Position numbers and translations under genes: made by a program. The notes under the pieces are model-generated. The model had not been told where the DNA came from. It saw nothing but the letters and a program-made list of their open reading frames with translations, and searched no databases. Positions 20,606 to 34,515 of a DNA stretch of 64,000 nt are shown piece after piece; the stretch's first letter is position 1, and the number at the start of each line of letters is the position of its first letter. The stretch is from Scilla litardierei (Eukaryota > Streptophyta > Magnoliopsida > Asparagales > Asparagaceae): assembly GCA_030789695.1 (NCBI GenBank), contig CM061141.1:170328807-170392806 (forward strand), given 5' to 3'.

Positions 20606-20770
20606 CATCAGAGAAATCAAAATTAGGCCAAAAAATGTCTGTTGAAACCGAGGAATCGTCATCTTCAATTGAATTATATAAGAAGACAGAATTTGGAACC
20701 TAAAAATCACCATCTTCATCTATAAAAAATGTCCGTTGTAACCGGGATATCACGACCTTCAACTGATAAG
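20606..20770 (-). repeat. Inverted satellite block B1
   Basis: Inside the plus-oriented array this stretch reads as the reverse complement (AATTAGGCCAAAAAATGTC, CATCTTCAATTGAA) and consists of shortened monomers. It starts at AATGACATCAGAGAA and ends at CAACTGATAAGATTTTTAT. The same design recurs at 24588, 27560 and 31528. Confidence 0.85.
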
Positions 20771-23700
20771 ATTTTTATACATCATTTTCTGGCAGAGATG
20801 TATCGTTTTATAAAATGATATGGTTTTGGCCTAATTTTGTCTTCTTTTTTCAGTTGAAGATGGCAATCTCCCGGTTCCAACGGACATCTTTTTGGATTTT
20901 TCTGAGCTCCGAGATATTTTATACATTTTCTGTATGCAATGAAAACTAATATAAATAATATGATTTTTATAGCCTAATTTTTTCTTCTCTTATTTTTAAG
21001 TTGTAGATGTCGATCTCCCGATTCCAACTGACATATTTTTATTTTTCTAAGCTCGGGGCTATTTTCTACATTTTCAGGAAGTTATGTATCTTTTTATTAA
21101 ATGATATGATTTTTTGACCTAATTTTTCTTCTCTTATTTTTTCAGTTGAAGATGGCGATCTCCCGGTTCCAACGGACATTTTTGCGGAATTTTCTGACCT
21201 CCGGACTATTTTCCACTTTTTGGAAGATATGTATCATTTTATTAAATGATATGATATTGTGGCCTAATTTTGTCTCTCTTATTTTTCAGTTGAAGATGGC
21301 GAACTCCCGGTTCCAACAGACATTTTTGCGGATTTTTCTGAGCTCGGGGCTATTTTGTACACATTCTTGAAGACAAGAATCTTTATATTAAATGATATGA
21401 TTTTTATATCCTAGTTTTTCTTCCCTTATTTTTCATTTGAAGATGGCGATCTACCAGTTCCAACGGACATTTTTACGGATTTTTTTGGGCTCCAGGCTAT
21501 TTTCTACTTTTTTAAAAGATAAGGATCTCTTTATTAAATGAAGATTTTTGTAGCCTAATTTTGTCTTCTCATATTTTCCAGTTGAATATGGCGATCTCCT
21601 GGTTCCAACAGACATTTTTGCATATTTTTCTTTGCTTTGGGGATTTTTTTCAATTTTAGGAATATATGAGTCTTTTTATTAAATGATATGATTTTTTGAC
21701 CTAATTTTGTCTTTTCTTTTTTTAAGTTGAATATTGCGATCTCCCAGTTCCAACAGACATTTGCGCGGATTTTTCTGAGCTCGATGCTATTTTCTACATT
21801 TTACGGTAGATATGCATCTTTTTATTAAACGATTTGATTTTTGGCATAATTTTGTCTTCTTTTATTTTTCAGTTGAAGATGGCGATTTCCCAATTCCTTG
21901 AGACATTGTTTCAAATTTTTCTAAGCTCCACTCTATTTTCTACATTTTTGTATGATTTGAATCTTTATATTAAATGATATGATTTTTATAACCTAATTTT
22001 GTCATTTCTTATTATTTAGTGGAAGATGGAGATCTCCTGCTTCTAATGGATATTTTTATCAATTTTACTGAGCTCGGGGCTATTTTTCAACATTTTCGGA
22101 AAGTAGTGAATATTTTTATTAAATGATTTGACTTTTGACCTAATTTTTCTTCTCTTATTTTTTAGATGAAGATGGTGATCTCCCGGTTTCAACGAATATT
22201 TTTGCAGATTTTTCTGAGCTCCGGGCTACTTTCTACATTTTGGGAAAGTTATAGATCTTATTATTAAACGATATGATTTTTATAGCCTAATGTTGTCTTA
22301 TTTTTCAGTTGAAGATGGCGATCTTTCGATTCCGACTGACATTCTTGCGTATTTTTTTGAGTTTTGTGTTAGTTTCTACATTTGGTGCTAGATATAAAAC
22401 TTTTTATTAAATAATACAATTTTTATAGCCTACGTTTGTTATTCTCTTATTTTTCAGTTGAAGATGGCGATCTACCGATTTCAACAGACATTTTCGCGGA
22501 TTTTTCTACATTTTCAAGAAGTTATATATCTTTTTATGAAATGATATGATTTTTGGCCTATTTTGTCCTCTCTTTTTTAATTTGAAGATGGCGATCTCCT
22601 GGTTCCAATGAACATTTGTCCGGATTTTTTTGATCCCCGGAATATTTTCTATATTTTTGTATAATATGAATCTTTATATTAAATGATATGATTTTTAACC
22701 TAATTTGTCATCACTTTTTTAGATGAAGATGGCGATTTCCCGGTTCCATCGGACATTTTTGCGGATTTTTTTGAGTTCGGGGCTATTTTTCTACATTTTC
22801 GAAGTTATGAATTTTAATTAAATGATATGATTTTTATATCCTACATTTTTCTTCTCTTATTTTTTCAGTTGAATATTGCGATCTATCGGTTTCAGCGGAC
22901 ATTTTTACTGATTTTTGTTAGCTTGGTGCTATTTTTCTTCATTTTATGGAAGATATGGATCATGTTATTAAAGGATATGATTTTTTGGCCTAATGTTGTC
23001 TTCTCTTATTTTTCAATTGAAGATGTCATTCTCAGTGTTCCAAGGGAGATTTTTACGGATTTTTTGAATTAGAGGCTATTTTCTACATTTTCTGGAAGAT
23101 GTGGATCTTTTTATTAAATAATATGATTTTGGCATAATTTTATCTTCTCATATTTTTCTGATGAAGATGTCGATCTCCCGGTCCGAACTGACATTTTTGC
23201 AGATTTTTCTGAGCTCCAGGCTATTTTCAACATTTTCTATAAGAAATGTATCTTTAGATTAAATGATATAATTTCTATTGCCTAATTTTATCTTCTCTTA
23301 TTTTTAGTTGAAGATGGCGATCTCCCAGTTCCAACGGGCATTTTTGCGGATTTTTTGAGCTCGGGGTTTTTTTCTACATTTTATTGAAGATATGGCTCGT
23401 TATTAAATGATATGATTTTTGTAGCCTAATTTTGTCTTCTCTTATTTTTTGATTGAAGTTGACGAACACCCGTTTTCAACGGACAATTTTGCTGATATTT
23501 ATGAGCTTGGGACTATTTTTCTACATTTTCGGGAAGTTATGGATTTTTTATTAATTGATATGATTTTTTGGCCTAATTTTCTTCTCTTTTTTTAGTTGAA
23601 GATGGAGATATCCCATTTCCAACGGATATTTTTGCGGCCTTTTCTAAGTTCCGGGCTATTTTCTAAATTTTCTATAAGATATCGATTTTTATATTAAATG

Positions 23701-24587
23701 ATATGATTTTTATAGCCTAATTTTATCTTCTCTTATTTTTCAGTTGAAGATGGCGATTTTCCAGTTCCAACGGATATTTTTGAGGCTTTTTTCTGAGCTC
23801 GGGGCTATTTTTCTACATATTCAAAAAGTTATATATCTTTTTATTAAATGATATGATTTGTAGGCCCAATTTTTGTCTTCTCTTATTTTTCGTTGAATAT
23901 GGCCATCACTCGGTTCCAACAGACATTTTTGCGGATTTTTTTGTGCTCCAGGCAATTCTAAATTTTCTGTAAGATAATAATCTTTATATTAAATGATATG
24001 ATTGTTATAGCCTAATTTTACCTTCTCTGATTTTTCAGTTAAAGATGTCGCTCTCCTGGTTCCAATGGCCAATTTTGCTGATTTTTCTAAACTCGAAACT
24101 ATTTTTCTACAATTTATTGAAGTTATGGATCTTTTTATTAATTGATATGATTTTAATGCACTAAGTTTGTTTTCCCCTATTTTTCAGTTGAATGTGGCAA
24201 TCTCCCGGTTCCAACGGAAATTTTTGCGGAATTTTCTGAGCTTTGGGCTATTTTCTAATTTTTTGTAAGAAATGGATCTTTATATTAAATGATATGACTT
24301 TAATGGCCTAATTTTTTTTTCTCTTTTTTTGGTTGAAGATGGCTATCTCCCGGTTCTAACAGAATTTTTTTTCATATTTTTCTGTGCTCTGGGCTATTTT
24401 CTATATTTTCTAGAAGATGTGGATATTTATATTAAATGATATGATTTTTTCGCCTTATTTTGTCTTCTCTTATATTTCGGTTGAAGATGGAGATATCCCG
24501 ATTCCAACGGACATTTTTGCGGATTTTTCTGAGCTCCGGGCTGTTTTTTACATTTATGAAAGATATGGATCGTTTTATTAAATGATA

Positions 24588-24742
24588 TCAGGGAAGAAAA
24601 AATTACGCCAAAAATGTCCATTGAAACCAAGAAATCGCCATCTTCAACTGAAATATAAGAGGAGACAAAATTCGCAACCAGGAAATCGCCATCTTCATAT
24701 TTAAAAATGTCCGCTGTAATCGAGATATTACCATCTTCAACT
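24588..24742 (-). repeat. Inverted satellite block B2
   Basis: Same left boundary (AATGATATCAGGGAA) and right boundary (CAACTGATAATATTTTTAT) as B1, about 3.98 kb further along. Preceded by a monomer with the variant TTATATTTCGG. Confidence 0.85.
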
Positions 24743-27559
24743 GATAATATTTTTATTTATCATATTCTTAGCTTGGTGCTTTTTCTACTTTTATGACAGA
24801 TATGGATCTTTTTATTAATTGATATGATTTTTAAGCCTAAATTTGTCTTCTCTTATTTTCAAGTTCAAGATGGCGATCTTTTTATTAAATGATAAGATTT
24901 TTGGTCTAAGTTTTATCTTCTCATATATTCCAGTTGAAGATGGCGATCTCCCGGTTCCAACGGAAATTTCTTCAGATTTTTCTGAGCACGGGGCAATTTT
25001 CTAATTTTATTGAAGATATGCGTCATTTTACTAAAAGATATGATTTTTATGGCCTAATTTTGTCTTCTCTTATTTTTAAGTTGAAAATGGCCATCTCCCA
25101 GTTCCAACAGACATTTTTGCGAATTTTTCTGAGCGCAGAGCTCGTTTAGTCATTTTTGGATGATATATACCTTTTTATTAAATGATATGGTTTTGGCTAA
25201 TTTTTTCTTCTCTCATTTTTCAGTTGCAGATGGTGATCTCTCGGTTCCAACATACATTTTAGCCTATTTTTCAGTTAAAGATATGAACATTTATATTAAA
25301 TGATATGATTTTTATAGCCTATATTGTCTTCTCTAAGTTTTCAGTTGAAGATGGCGATCTCGGTTTCAATGGACATTTTCCCGGATTTTTCTACATTTTC
25401 TGAAAGTTATGTATCTTTTATGAAATGATATGATTTTTTGGCCTAATTTTGTCTTCTCCTTTTTAATTTGAAGATGATGATCTCCCGGTTCCAATGGACA
25501 TTTGTGCGGATTTTTTTGAGCTCCAGACTTTTTTCTATATTTTTTTGTATAATATGAATCTATATCTTAAATGATATGATTTTCATAACCTAATTTGTCA
25601 TATCTTATTTTTCAGACGAAGATGGCGATCTCCCGGTACCAAGGGAAATTTTTGCATATTTTTCTGAGCTCGGGGCTATTTTTTAACTTTTTGAAAAGTT
25701 AGGAATTTTTTATTAACTGATATGATTTTTATATCCCACGTTTTTCTTCTCTTATTTTTTAAGTTGAATATTGCGATATATCGGTTCTAGGGGACATTTT
25801 CACTGATTTTGTTAGCTTGGGGCCATTTTTCTTCATTATATGGAAGATATAGATCATTTTATTAAAGGATATGATTTTTGACCTAATATTATATTCTCTT
25901 ATTTTTTTAGTTGAAGATGTCGTTCTCACGGTTCCAATGGAGTTTTTGTGGATTTTTTTGAATTAGAGGTTATTTTCTACATTTTCTGGAAGATATGGAT
26001 CTTTTATTAAATAATATGATTTTTGGCTTAATTTTATTTTCTCATATTTTTCAGAGAAGATGGCGATCTCTCGGTTCCAACAGACAATTTTGCGGATTTT
26101 TCTGAGCTTCAGGCTATTTTCAACGTTTTCGTTAAGAAATGTATCTTTAGATTAAATGATATTATTTTTATAGCCTTATTTTGTCTTCTATTATTTTCCA
26201 GTTGAAGATGTCGATCTCCCTGTTCCAACGGGCATTTTTGTAGATTTTTCTGAGCTCGAGGCTATTTTCTACTTTTTATTTAAGAAATGGCTCTTTTTAT
26301 TATATGATAACATTTTTGTAGCCTAATTTTGTCTTCTCTTATTTTTCACTTGAAGATGACGATCTCCCGCTTCTAATAGACCATTTTGGTGATATTTATG
26401 AGCTTGGGACTATTTTTCTACATTTTCAGGAAGTTATGAATCATTTTATTAATTGATATGATTTTTTGGCCTAATTTTGTCTTCTCTTTTGTTCAGTTGA
26501 AAATTTGAGATATCTTATTTCCAATGGACATTTGTGCGGATTTTTCTGAGCTATGTGATACTTTCTGAATTTTTGTAAGAAATGGATTTTTATATTAAAT
26601 GATATGATTTTTATAGCTTAATTTTGTCTTCTCTTATTTTTCAGTTGAAGATGACGATTTCCCAGTTCCAACGGATATTTTTGCAGCTTTTTCTGAGCTC
26701 GGAGCTATTTTTATACATTTTCGGGAAGTTATAGATCTTTTTATTAAATGATATTGTTTTTAGGCATAATTTTATCTTACCTTATTTTTTTCGTTGAAGA
26801 TGGCGATCGCCTGGTTCCAACAGACATTTTTACGGATTTTTCTGAGCTCCGGGCAATTTTAAATTTTCTGTAAGATATGAATCTTTATATTAAATGATAT
26901 GATTTTTATATCCTAATTTTGTCTTCTCTAATTTTTCAGTTGAAGATGTCGATCTCCCGATTCCAACGGCCATTTTTTGCGGATTTTTTTAAACTCGCAA
27001 CTATTCTACTGTTTATTGAAGATATGCATCTTTTTATTAAATGATATGATTTTTATAGACTAAGTTTGTATTCTCTTATTTTTTTTAGTTGAATATGGTG
27101 ATCTCGTGATTCCAATGGACATTTTGCGCATTTTTCTGAGCTCTACGCTATTTTCAACATTTTCTCTAAGATATGGATCTTTACATTTTACGATATGATT
27201 TTATGCCATAGTTTTGCCTTCTCTTATTTTTCAGTTGAAGATGGCGATCTCCCGTTCCCAACGAAATTTTTTGCGTATTTTTCTGAGCTCTGGGCTATTT
27301 TGTATATTTTCTCGAATTTAAGTATCTTTATATTTATTGATATGATTTTTGCTACCTAATTTTGTCTTCTATTATTTTCAAGTCGAAGATGGCAATATTT
27401 TTATTAAATGATATGATTTTTTGGCATTATTTTGTCTTTTCTTATATTTCAGTAGAAGATCGCGTTCTCCCCGTTCCAACGAACATTTTTGTAGATTTTT
27501 TTGAAATCCGTGCTATTTTTCACATTTTCTGGAAGATATGGATTGTTTATTAAATGATA

Positions 27560-27718
27560 TCAGAGAAGTCAAAAATTACACCAAAAATGATAGTTGAAAC
27601 CGAGAAATCGCCTTCTTCAACTGAAATATAAGAGAAGACAAAGTTCGCAACCAGGAAATCGCCTCTTCATCTATAAAAATGTCCGCTGTGACCGGGATAT
27701 CGCCATCTTCAGCTGATA
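27560..27718 (-). repeat. Inverted satellite block B3
   Basis: Boundaries AATGATATCAGAGAA and CAGCTGATACTATTTATAT. About 2.97 kb after B2. The preceding monomer again has a TTATATTTC variant. Confidence 0.85.
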
Positions 27719-30700
27719 CTATTTATATATATCATTTTCTGAACTTGGTGCTATTTTCTACATTTTCTGAAAAATATGTATCTATTAATTAACTGATATG
27801 ATTTTTATTGCCTAAATTTGTCTTCTCTTATTTTCTAGTTGAAGATGATAATCTTTTATTAAATGATATTATTTTTTTGTTCTAATTTTGTCGTCTCTTA
27901 TATTCTAGTTGAAGATGGTGATCTCCTGGTTCCAATGGAAATTTTTGCGGATTTTTCTAATCGCGGGGCTATTTTCTAAATTGTATTGAAGATATCTGTA
28001 ATTTTATTATATGATATGATTTTTATGGCCTAATTTTGTCTTCTCTTATTTTTCAATTGAAATGACCAGCACCCGGTTCTAACTTACATTTTTTGCGAAT
28101 TGTTCTAAGCGTAGAGCTCGTTTATACATTTTCTGTAAGATATGTATCTTTTTATTAAATGATATGATTTTTTGAATAATTTTGTCTTCTCTTATTTTTC
28201 GGTTGAAGATGGCGATCTCTCGGTTCCAACAAACATTTTTTCCTATTTTTCAGTTAATGATATGAATCTTTATATTAAATGATACGATTTTTATAGCCTA
28301 AATTGTCTTCTCTTATTTTCCGTTGAAGATAGCGATTTCTCGGTTCCAACAGAAATTTTTGCAGATTTTTCTCAGCTCGTAGTAATTTTTAATAGTTTCT
28401 TAAAGATATGGATTAAATGATAAGATTTTTATAAACTAAGTTTGTCTTCTCTTATTTTTAAGTTGAAAATGGCAATCTCCTAGTTCGGACAGACATATTT
28501 GCATATTTTTCTGAACTCGAGGATATTTTCTACATTTTTGGAAGATATGCATCTTTTTATTAAATTATATGATTTTTGGCCTAATTTTGTCTTCTCTTAC
28601 TTTTCAGATGAAGATGTCGATCTCCCGGTTCCAACTGACTTTTTTGCAGATTTTTTAGCACCAGGCTATTTCCTACATTTTCTGTACGATATGGATCATT
28701 AGATTAAATGATATGATTTTTATATCATTTAGAACAGATACGTATCTCCGTGTTCTAATGTACATTTTTGTGGATTTTTCTTAGCTCGGGACTATTTTTC
28801 TACATTTTCTGGAAGATACGTATCTTTTTATTAAATGATATGATTTTTGGATTAATTTTGTCTTCTCTTATTTCAATCTTCCGGCTCTAACGGACGTTTT
28901 TTACGGGTTTTTATGAGTTCCGGGCAATTTTCTACATTTTCTGTAAGATATGGATCTTAATATTAAATGATATGATTTTTATAGCCTATTTTTGTCTTCT
29001 CTTATTTTTCAATTGATGATGGCGATATCCCAGGTGCAGCGGAAATTTTTGCATATTTTTTTGAGCCTGGGGCTATTTTCTATATTTTCTTAACGATAAG
29101 GATCTTTATATTAATTGATTTGATTTTTGTTGCTTAATTTTGTGTTCTCTTATTTTCCAGTTGATGATGGCGATCTTTTAATCAAATGATATGATTTTTT
29201 CGCCTTATTTTGTCTAAGAAAAGAAATTTTTGCGGATTTTTCGAAGCTCGAAGCTATTTTCTACATTTTATGAAAGATATGAATTTTTTATTAAATGATA
29301 TGATTTTTATAAACTACATTTTTCTTCTCTTATTATTTCAGTTGAATATTGCGCAGTACCGGTCCCAGCGGACATTTTTACTGAATTTTGTTAATTTTAA
29401 GGAAGATATGGATCATTTTATTAAATGATATGATTTTTTGGCCTAATGTTGTCCTCTCTTATTTTTCAGTTGAAGATGTCGTGCTCACGGTTCCGAAGGA
29501 GATTTTTAAAGAATGTTTTGACCTAAAGGCTATTTTCTACATTTTCTGCAAGATATGGATCTTTTTATTAAATAATATGTTTTGGCCTAATTTTTTCTTC
29601 TTATATTTTTCAGATGAAGATAGCGAGATCCCAGTTTCAGTAGACATTTTTGTCGATTTTCTGAGCTCTAGGCTATTTTCACATTTTCAGCAAGATATGT
29701 ACCTTTAGATTAAATGAAATGATTTTTATAACATAATTTTGTTTTCTCTTATTTTTCAGTTTAATATAGCGATCTCTTGGTTCCACTGGATATTTTTGCA
29801 GATTTTTCTGAGCTCGGGGCTATTTTCTACATTTTATTAAAGAAACCGTTGTTTGTATTAAATGATATGATTTTTCTAGCCTAATTTTGCTTTCTCTTAT
29901 TTTTCACTTGAAGATGGCGATCTCCCGCTTCCAAAGGACATTTTTTGCGAATATTTCTGAGGTTGGGACTATTTTTCAACATTTTCAGGAAGTTATGGAT
30001 CTTTTTACTAAATGAAATGATTTTTTGGCCTAATTTTGTCTTCTCTTTTTTCAGTTGAAGATGTCGATCTCACATTTCCAGCAGACATTTTTGCGGATTT
30101 TTCTGAGCTTTGAGATATTTTCTAAATTTTCTGTAAGATATATATATATCTTTATATGAAGTGATATGATTTTTATAGCCTAATTTGGTCTTCTCTTATG
30201 TTTTTTCAATTGAAGATGTCGCTCTCCCGGGTCCAACAGCCAATTTTGCGGATTTTTCTGAACTATTTTCTATAGTTTATTGAAGAGATGGATCTTTTTA
30301 TTAAATGATATGATTTTTATAGACTAAGTTTGTCTTCTCTTATTTTTCAGTTGAATATGGTGATCTCCCGGTTCCAACGGAAATTTTTGCTGATTTTTCT
30401 CACCTCGGGGCCATTTTCTAAAGTTTATTAAAGATATGGATCTTTTAATTTAATGATATGATTTTTATAGACTAACTTTGTGTTCTCTTATTTTTAGTTG
30501 AAAATGGCAATCTCCCGATTCGGCCGGACATTTTTGCGAATATTTCTGACCTCGAGGCTATTTTCTACATTTCCTAGAAGAAATAGATCTTTTTATTAAA
30601 TGATATGATTTTTATAGACTAAGTTTGTCTTTGCTTATTTTTTTCTGTTGAAGATGATGATATCCCGTTTCCAACGGAATTTTTAGGGATTTTTGATCAT

Positions 30701-31527
30701 GAGGCTATTTTCTAAATTTTATGGAAGATATGTATCTTTTTATTAAATGATATGATTTTTATAGCCTAAGTTTGTCTTCTCTTATTTTTCAGTCGAATTT
30801 GGCGATCTACCGGTTCCGACAGGCATTTTTGCTGATTTTTCGTCGGTCGTGGATATTTTCTACCTTTTATTGAAGATATAAATGTTTTTATTAAATGATA
30901 TGCTTTTTGAATATAGCGACCTCCTTGTTCCATGGACATTTTTGCGGAATTTTCTGTTCTCGGGGGTATGTTCTACATTTTCTGGAAGATTTGTATCTTT
31001 TTATTAAATGATATGATTTTTTGGACTAATTTTGTCTTCTCATATTTTTTCGTTAAAAATGGCGATCTCCTGGTTTTAACAGATATTTTTGCGGATTTTT
31101 CTGAACTCCATGCAATTTTCTACATTTATCGTAAGATATAAATCTGTATATTAAGTGATATGATTTTTATAGCCGATTTTTGTCTTCCCTTATTTTTAAG
31201 TTAGAGATGGCGATCTCCCTGTTCCAATGGAAATTTCTGCTCATTTTTCTGATCTCGGGGCTATTTTCTATATTTTCTGGAAGATAGGGATCTTTATAGT
31301 AATTGATATGACTTCTGTTGCCTAATTATGTATTCTCTTATTTTCCAATTGATGATGTCGATCTTTTTATTAAATGATATGATTATTTGGTCTTATTTTG
31401 TCTTCAATTATATTTCGGTTGAAGATGGCAATCTTCCGATTCCAACGGACCTTTTTACGGATTTTTCTGAAAATTCGGACGGTTTTTCACATATTTTGGA
31501 AGATATGGATCGTTTTATTAAATGATA

Positions 31528-31690
31528 TCAGAGATGACAAAAATTAGGCTAAAAATTTCTGCTGAAACCGTAAAATCGCCATATTCAACTGAAATATAAG
31601 AGAACACAAAATTCGGAACCGGGAAATTGCCGTCTTCATATATAAAAATGTTCGGTGTAACCAGGATATCGCCATCTTCAACTGATAAGA
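31528..31690 (-). repeat. Inverted satellite block B4
   Basis: Boundaries AATGATATCAGAGAT and CAACTGATAAGATTTTTAT. About 3.97 kb after B3, and preceded by the TTATATTTCGG variant monomer. Confidence 0.85.
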
Positions 31691-34515
31691 TTTTTATATA
31701 TCATTTTATGTGCTTGGTGCTATTTTCTACATTTTATGAAAGATATATATCTTTTTATTAATTGATATGATTTTTATAGCCAAAATGTGTCCTCTCTTAT
31801 TTTCCAGTTGAAGATGGCGATCATTTTATTAAATAATATGATTTTAAGCCTAATTATGTCTTCCCTTATATTCCAGTTAAAGATGGTGATCTCCCGGTTC
31901 CAACGGACATTTTTGATGATTTTTTGACCTTTGGGCTATTTTCCACATTTTTGGAAGATATGTATCATTATGTTAAATGATATGATATTTTGGCTTAATT
32001 TTGTCTTCTCTCATTTTTCAGTTGAAGATGGCGATCTCCCGGTTCCGACGGACATTTTTACGGGTTTTTCTGAGCTCGTGGCTATTTTCTACACTTTCTG
32101 GAAGGAAAGAATCTTTATATTAAATGATATGATTTTTATATCCTAATTTTTTCTTCTCTTATTTTTTTAGTTAAAGATGGGATCTCCCAGTTCCAAGGGA
32201 CATTTTTGTGAATTTTTCTGAGCTCCAGGCTATTTTCTACATTTTATTAAAGATACAGATCTCTTTATTAAATAACAAGATTTGTATAGCCTAATTTGGT
32301 CTTCTCTTATTTTTTTCGATCGAAGATGGCGATCTCCAAGTTCCAATGGACATTTTTTGTGGATTTTCCTTAGCTTTGTGCTTTTTTCAACTTTTTCGGG
32401 AAGAAATGAATCTTTTTATTAAATGATATGATTTTTTGGCTTAATTTTGTCTTCTCTTTATTTTTAGTTGAAGATGGCGATCTCACAGTTCTAACAGACA
32501 TTTATGCGTATTTTTCTAAGCTTGGTGCTATTTTCTACATTTTATGGTAGATATGTATGTTTTTATTAAATGATATGATTTTTGGCCTAATTTTTTCTTC
32601 TCATAATTTCCAGTTGATGATGGCAATCTCCTGGTTCCAACTGACATTTTTTCAGAACTCCGAGCCATTTTCTACATTTTATGTATGATATGAATTTTAT
32701 ATTAAATGATTTGATTTTTATATCCTAATTTTTCTTCTCTTATCATTCAGTTGAAGATTACGATCCCCCAGTTCTAAAGGACATTTTTGCCGATTTTTCT
32801 GAGCTCGTGGCTATTTTCTGCACTTTCTAGACGATAAGAATCTTTATATTAAGTGATATGATTTTAATATCCTAATTTTTCTTCTCTTATTTTTTGTTGA
32901 AGATGGTGATCTCTCGGTTCCAACGAATATTTTTGCGTATTTTTCTCAGCTCAAGGTTAATTTCAAAATTTTCGAAAATTTATGTATCTTTTTAGTAAAT
33001 GATATGATTTCTTTCTTAAGTTTGTCTTTCTCATATTTTCAGTTGAAGATGGCGATCTCCCGGTTCCAACGGACATTTTTGCGTATTTTTTGAGTTTATG
33101 CTATTTTTACATTTTATGGTAGATATAGAACTTTTTATTAAATAATCTGATTTTTATAGCCTACGTTTGTCTTCTCTTATTTTTTTAGTTGAAGATGGCG
33201 ATCTCCCGGTTCCAACAGACATTTTTGCAGTTTTTTAGCTTGAGAATATTTTCTACATTTTCTAGAAGATATGTATCTTTTTATGAAATGATGTGATTTT
33301 TTGGACTAATTTTTTCTTCTCTCTTTTTACTTTGAAGATGGCGATATCCCAGTTCCAGTGGACATATGCGCGGATTTGTTTGAGCTACGGGCTATTTTCT
33401 ATATTTTTTGTATAATATGAATCTTTATATTACATGATATGCTTTTTGTAACCTAATTTTGTCATTTCTTAGTTTTTCAGTTGAAGATTGCCACCTTCCG
33501 GTTCTATATGACATTTTTGCGGATTTCTCTGAGCTCGGGGCTATTTTTGTACATTTTCGAGAAGTTATGGATCTTTTATTAAATGATATGGTTTATTGGC
33601 CTAATTTTTTCTTCTTTTATTTTTCAGTTGAAGATAGCAATCTCACATTTCTAACGGACATTTTGCGTATTATTCTGACATCGGGATTTATTTCTAAATT
33701 TTCTAGAAAATATGGATCTTTTTATTAAATGATATGATTTTTGACCTAGTTTTGTCTCCTCTTATTTTTAAGTTGAAGATGGCGATCTCCCTGTTCTGAC
33801 GGACATTTTTGCAGATTTTTATAAGCCCGGTGCTATTTTCTATATTTTAAAAAATAATATTATTTTTATAGACTACGTTTGCCTTCTCTTATTTTTTTCT
33901 GTTGAAGATGACGAACTCCCAGTTCAATAGACATTTTTGCGGATTTTTCTTAAGTAGAAGCTGTTTTTCTACATTTTCTGGAAGATATTGATCCTTTTAC
34001 GAAATGATATGATTTTTTGGCCTAATTTTGTCTTTTCTATTTTTCAGATGGAGATGACGATCTCCCGGTTCCAACGAATATTTTTGCGGATTTTTTTGAG
34101 CTCCAAGGTATTTTCTACATTTTTTGTAACAACATTAAATGATATGATTTTTATAGCCTAATTTTGTCTTCTCTTATTTTTTGAAGATGGCGATCTCCCG
34201 GTTCCAACGAATATTTTTGCGGATTTTTTTGAGCTCGGTGCTATTTTCTACATTTTATGGAAGATATAGAACTTTTTATTAAATGATATTATTTTTATAG
34301 CCTACATTTGTCTTCTCTTATTTTTCTAGTTGAAGATGACCATCTCTCGGCTCTAACGGAAATTTTGGCAGATTTTTCTAAGCTCGAAAATATTTTCTAC
34401 AGTTTATTGAAGATGTGGTTCATTTTATTAAATGATATGATTTTCATAAACTAAGTTTGTCTTCTCTTATTTTTCTGAGCTCGGGAATTTTTTTGGGAGT
34501 TTTTTGATCACATGG

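Larger units (their letters stand above)
18315..34515 (+). repeat. Tandem satellite of about 146 bp, array 1 (about 16 kb)
   Basis: Monomers repeat at 144-147 bp; for example the GATGGC landmark falls at 21151, 21295, 21442, 21587, 21732 and 21878. Conserved pieces, in order, are CTTCTCTTATTTTTCAG, TTGAAGATGGCGATCTCCC, GGTTCCAACGGACATTTTTG, CGGATTTTTCTGAGCTC, GGGGCTATTTTCTACATTTT, GGAAGATATGGATC, TTTTTATTAAATGATATGA and GCCTAATTTTGT. The top strand is strongly T-rich. Two subtypes, with TATAGCCTAA or TTTGGCCTAA, often alternate. Monomers are well diverged, which suggests an old or slowly homogenised array. Many 60-100 residue open frames recur inside but are periodic by-products. A centromeric or pericentromeric role is possible but not shown. 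Confidence 0.95.
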
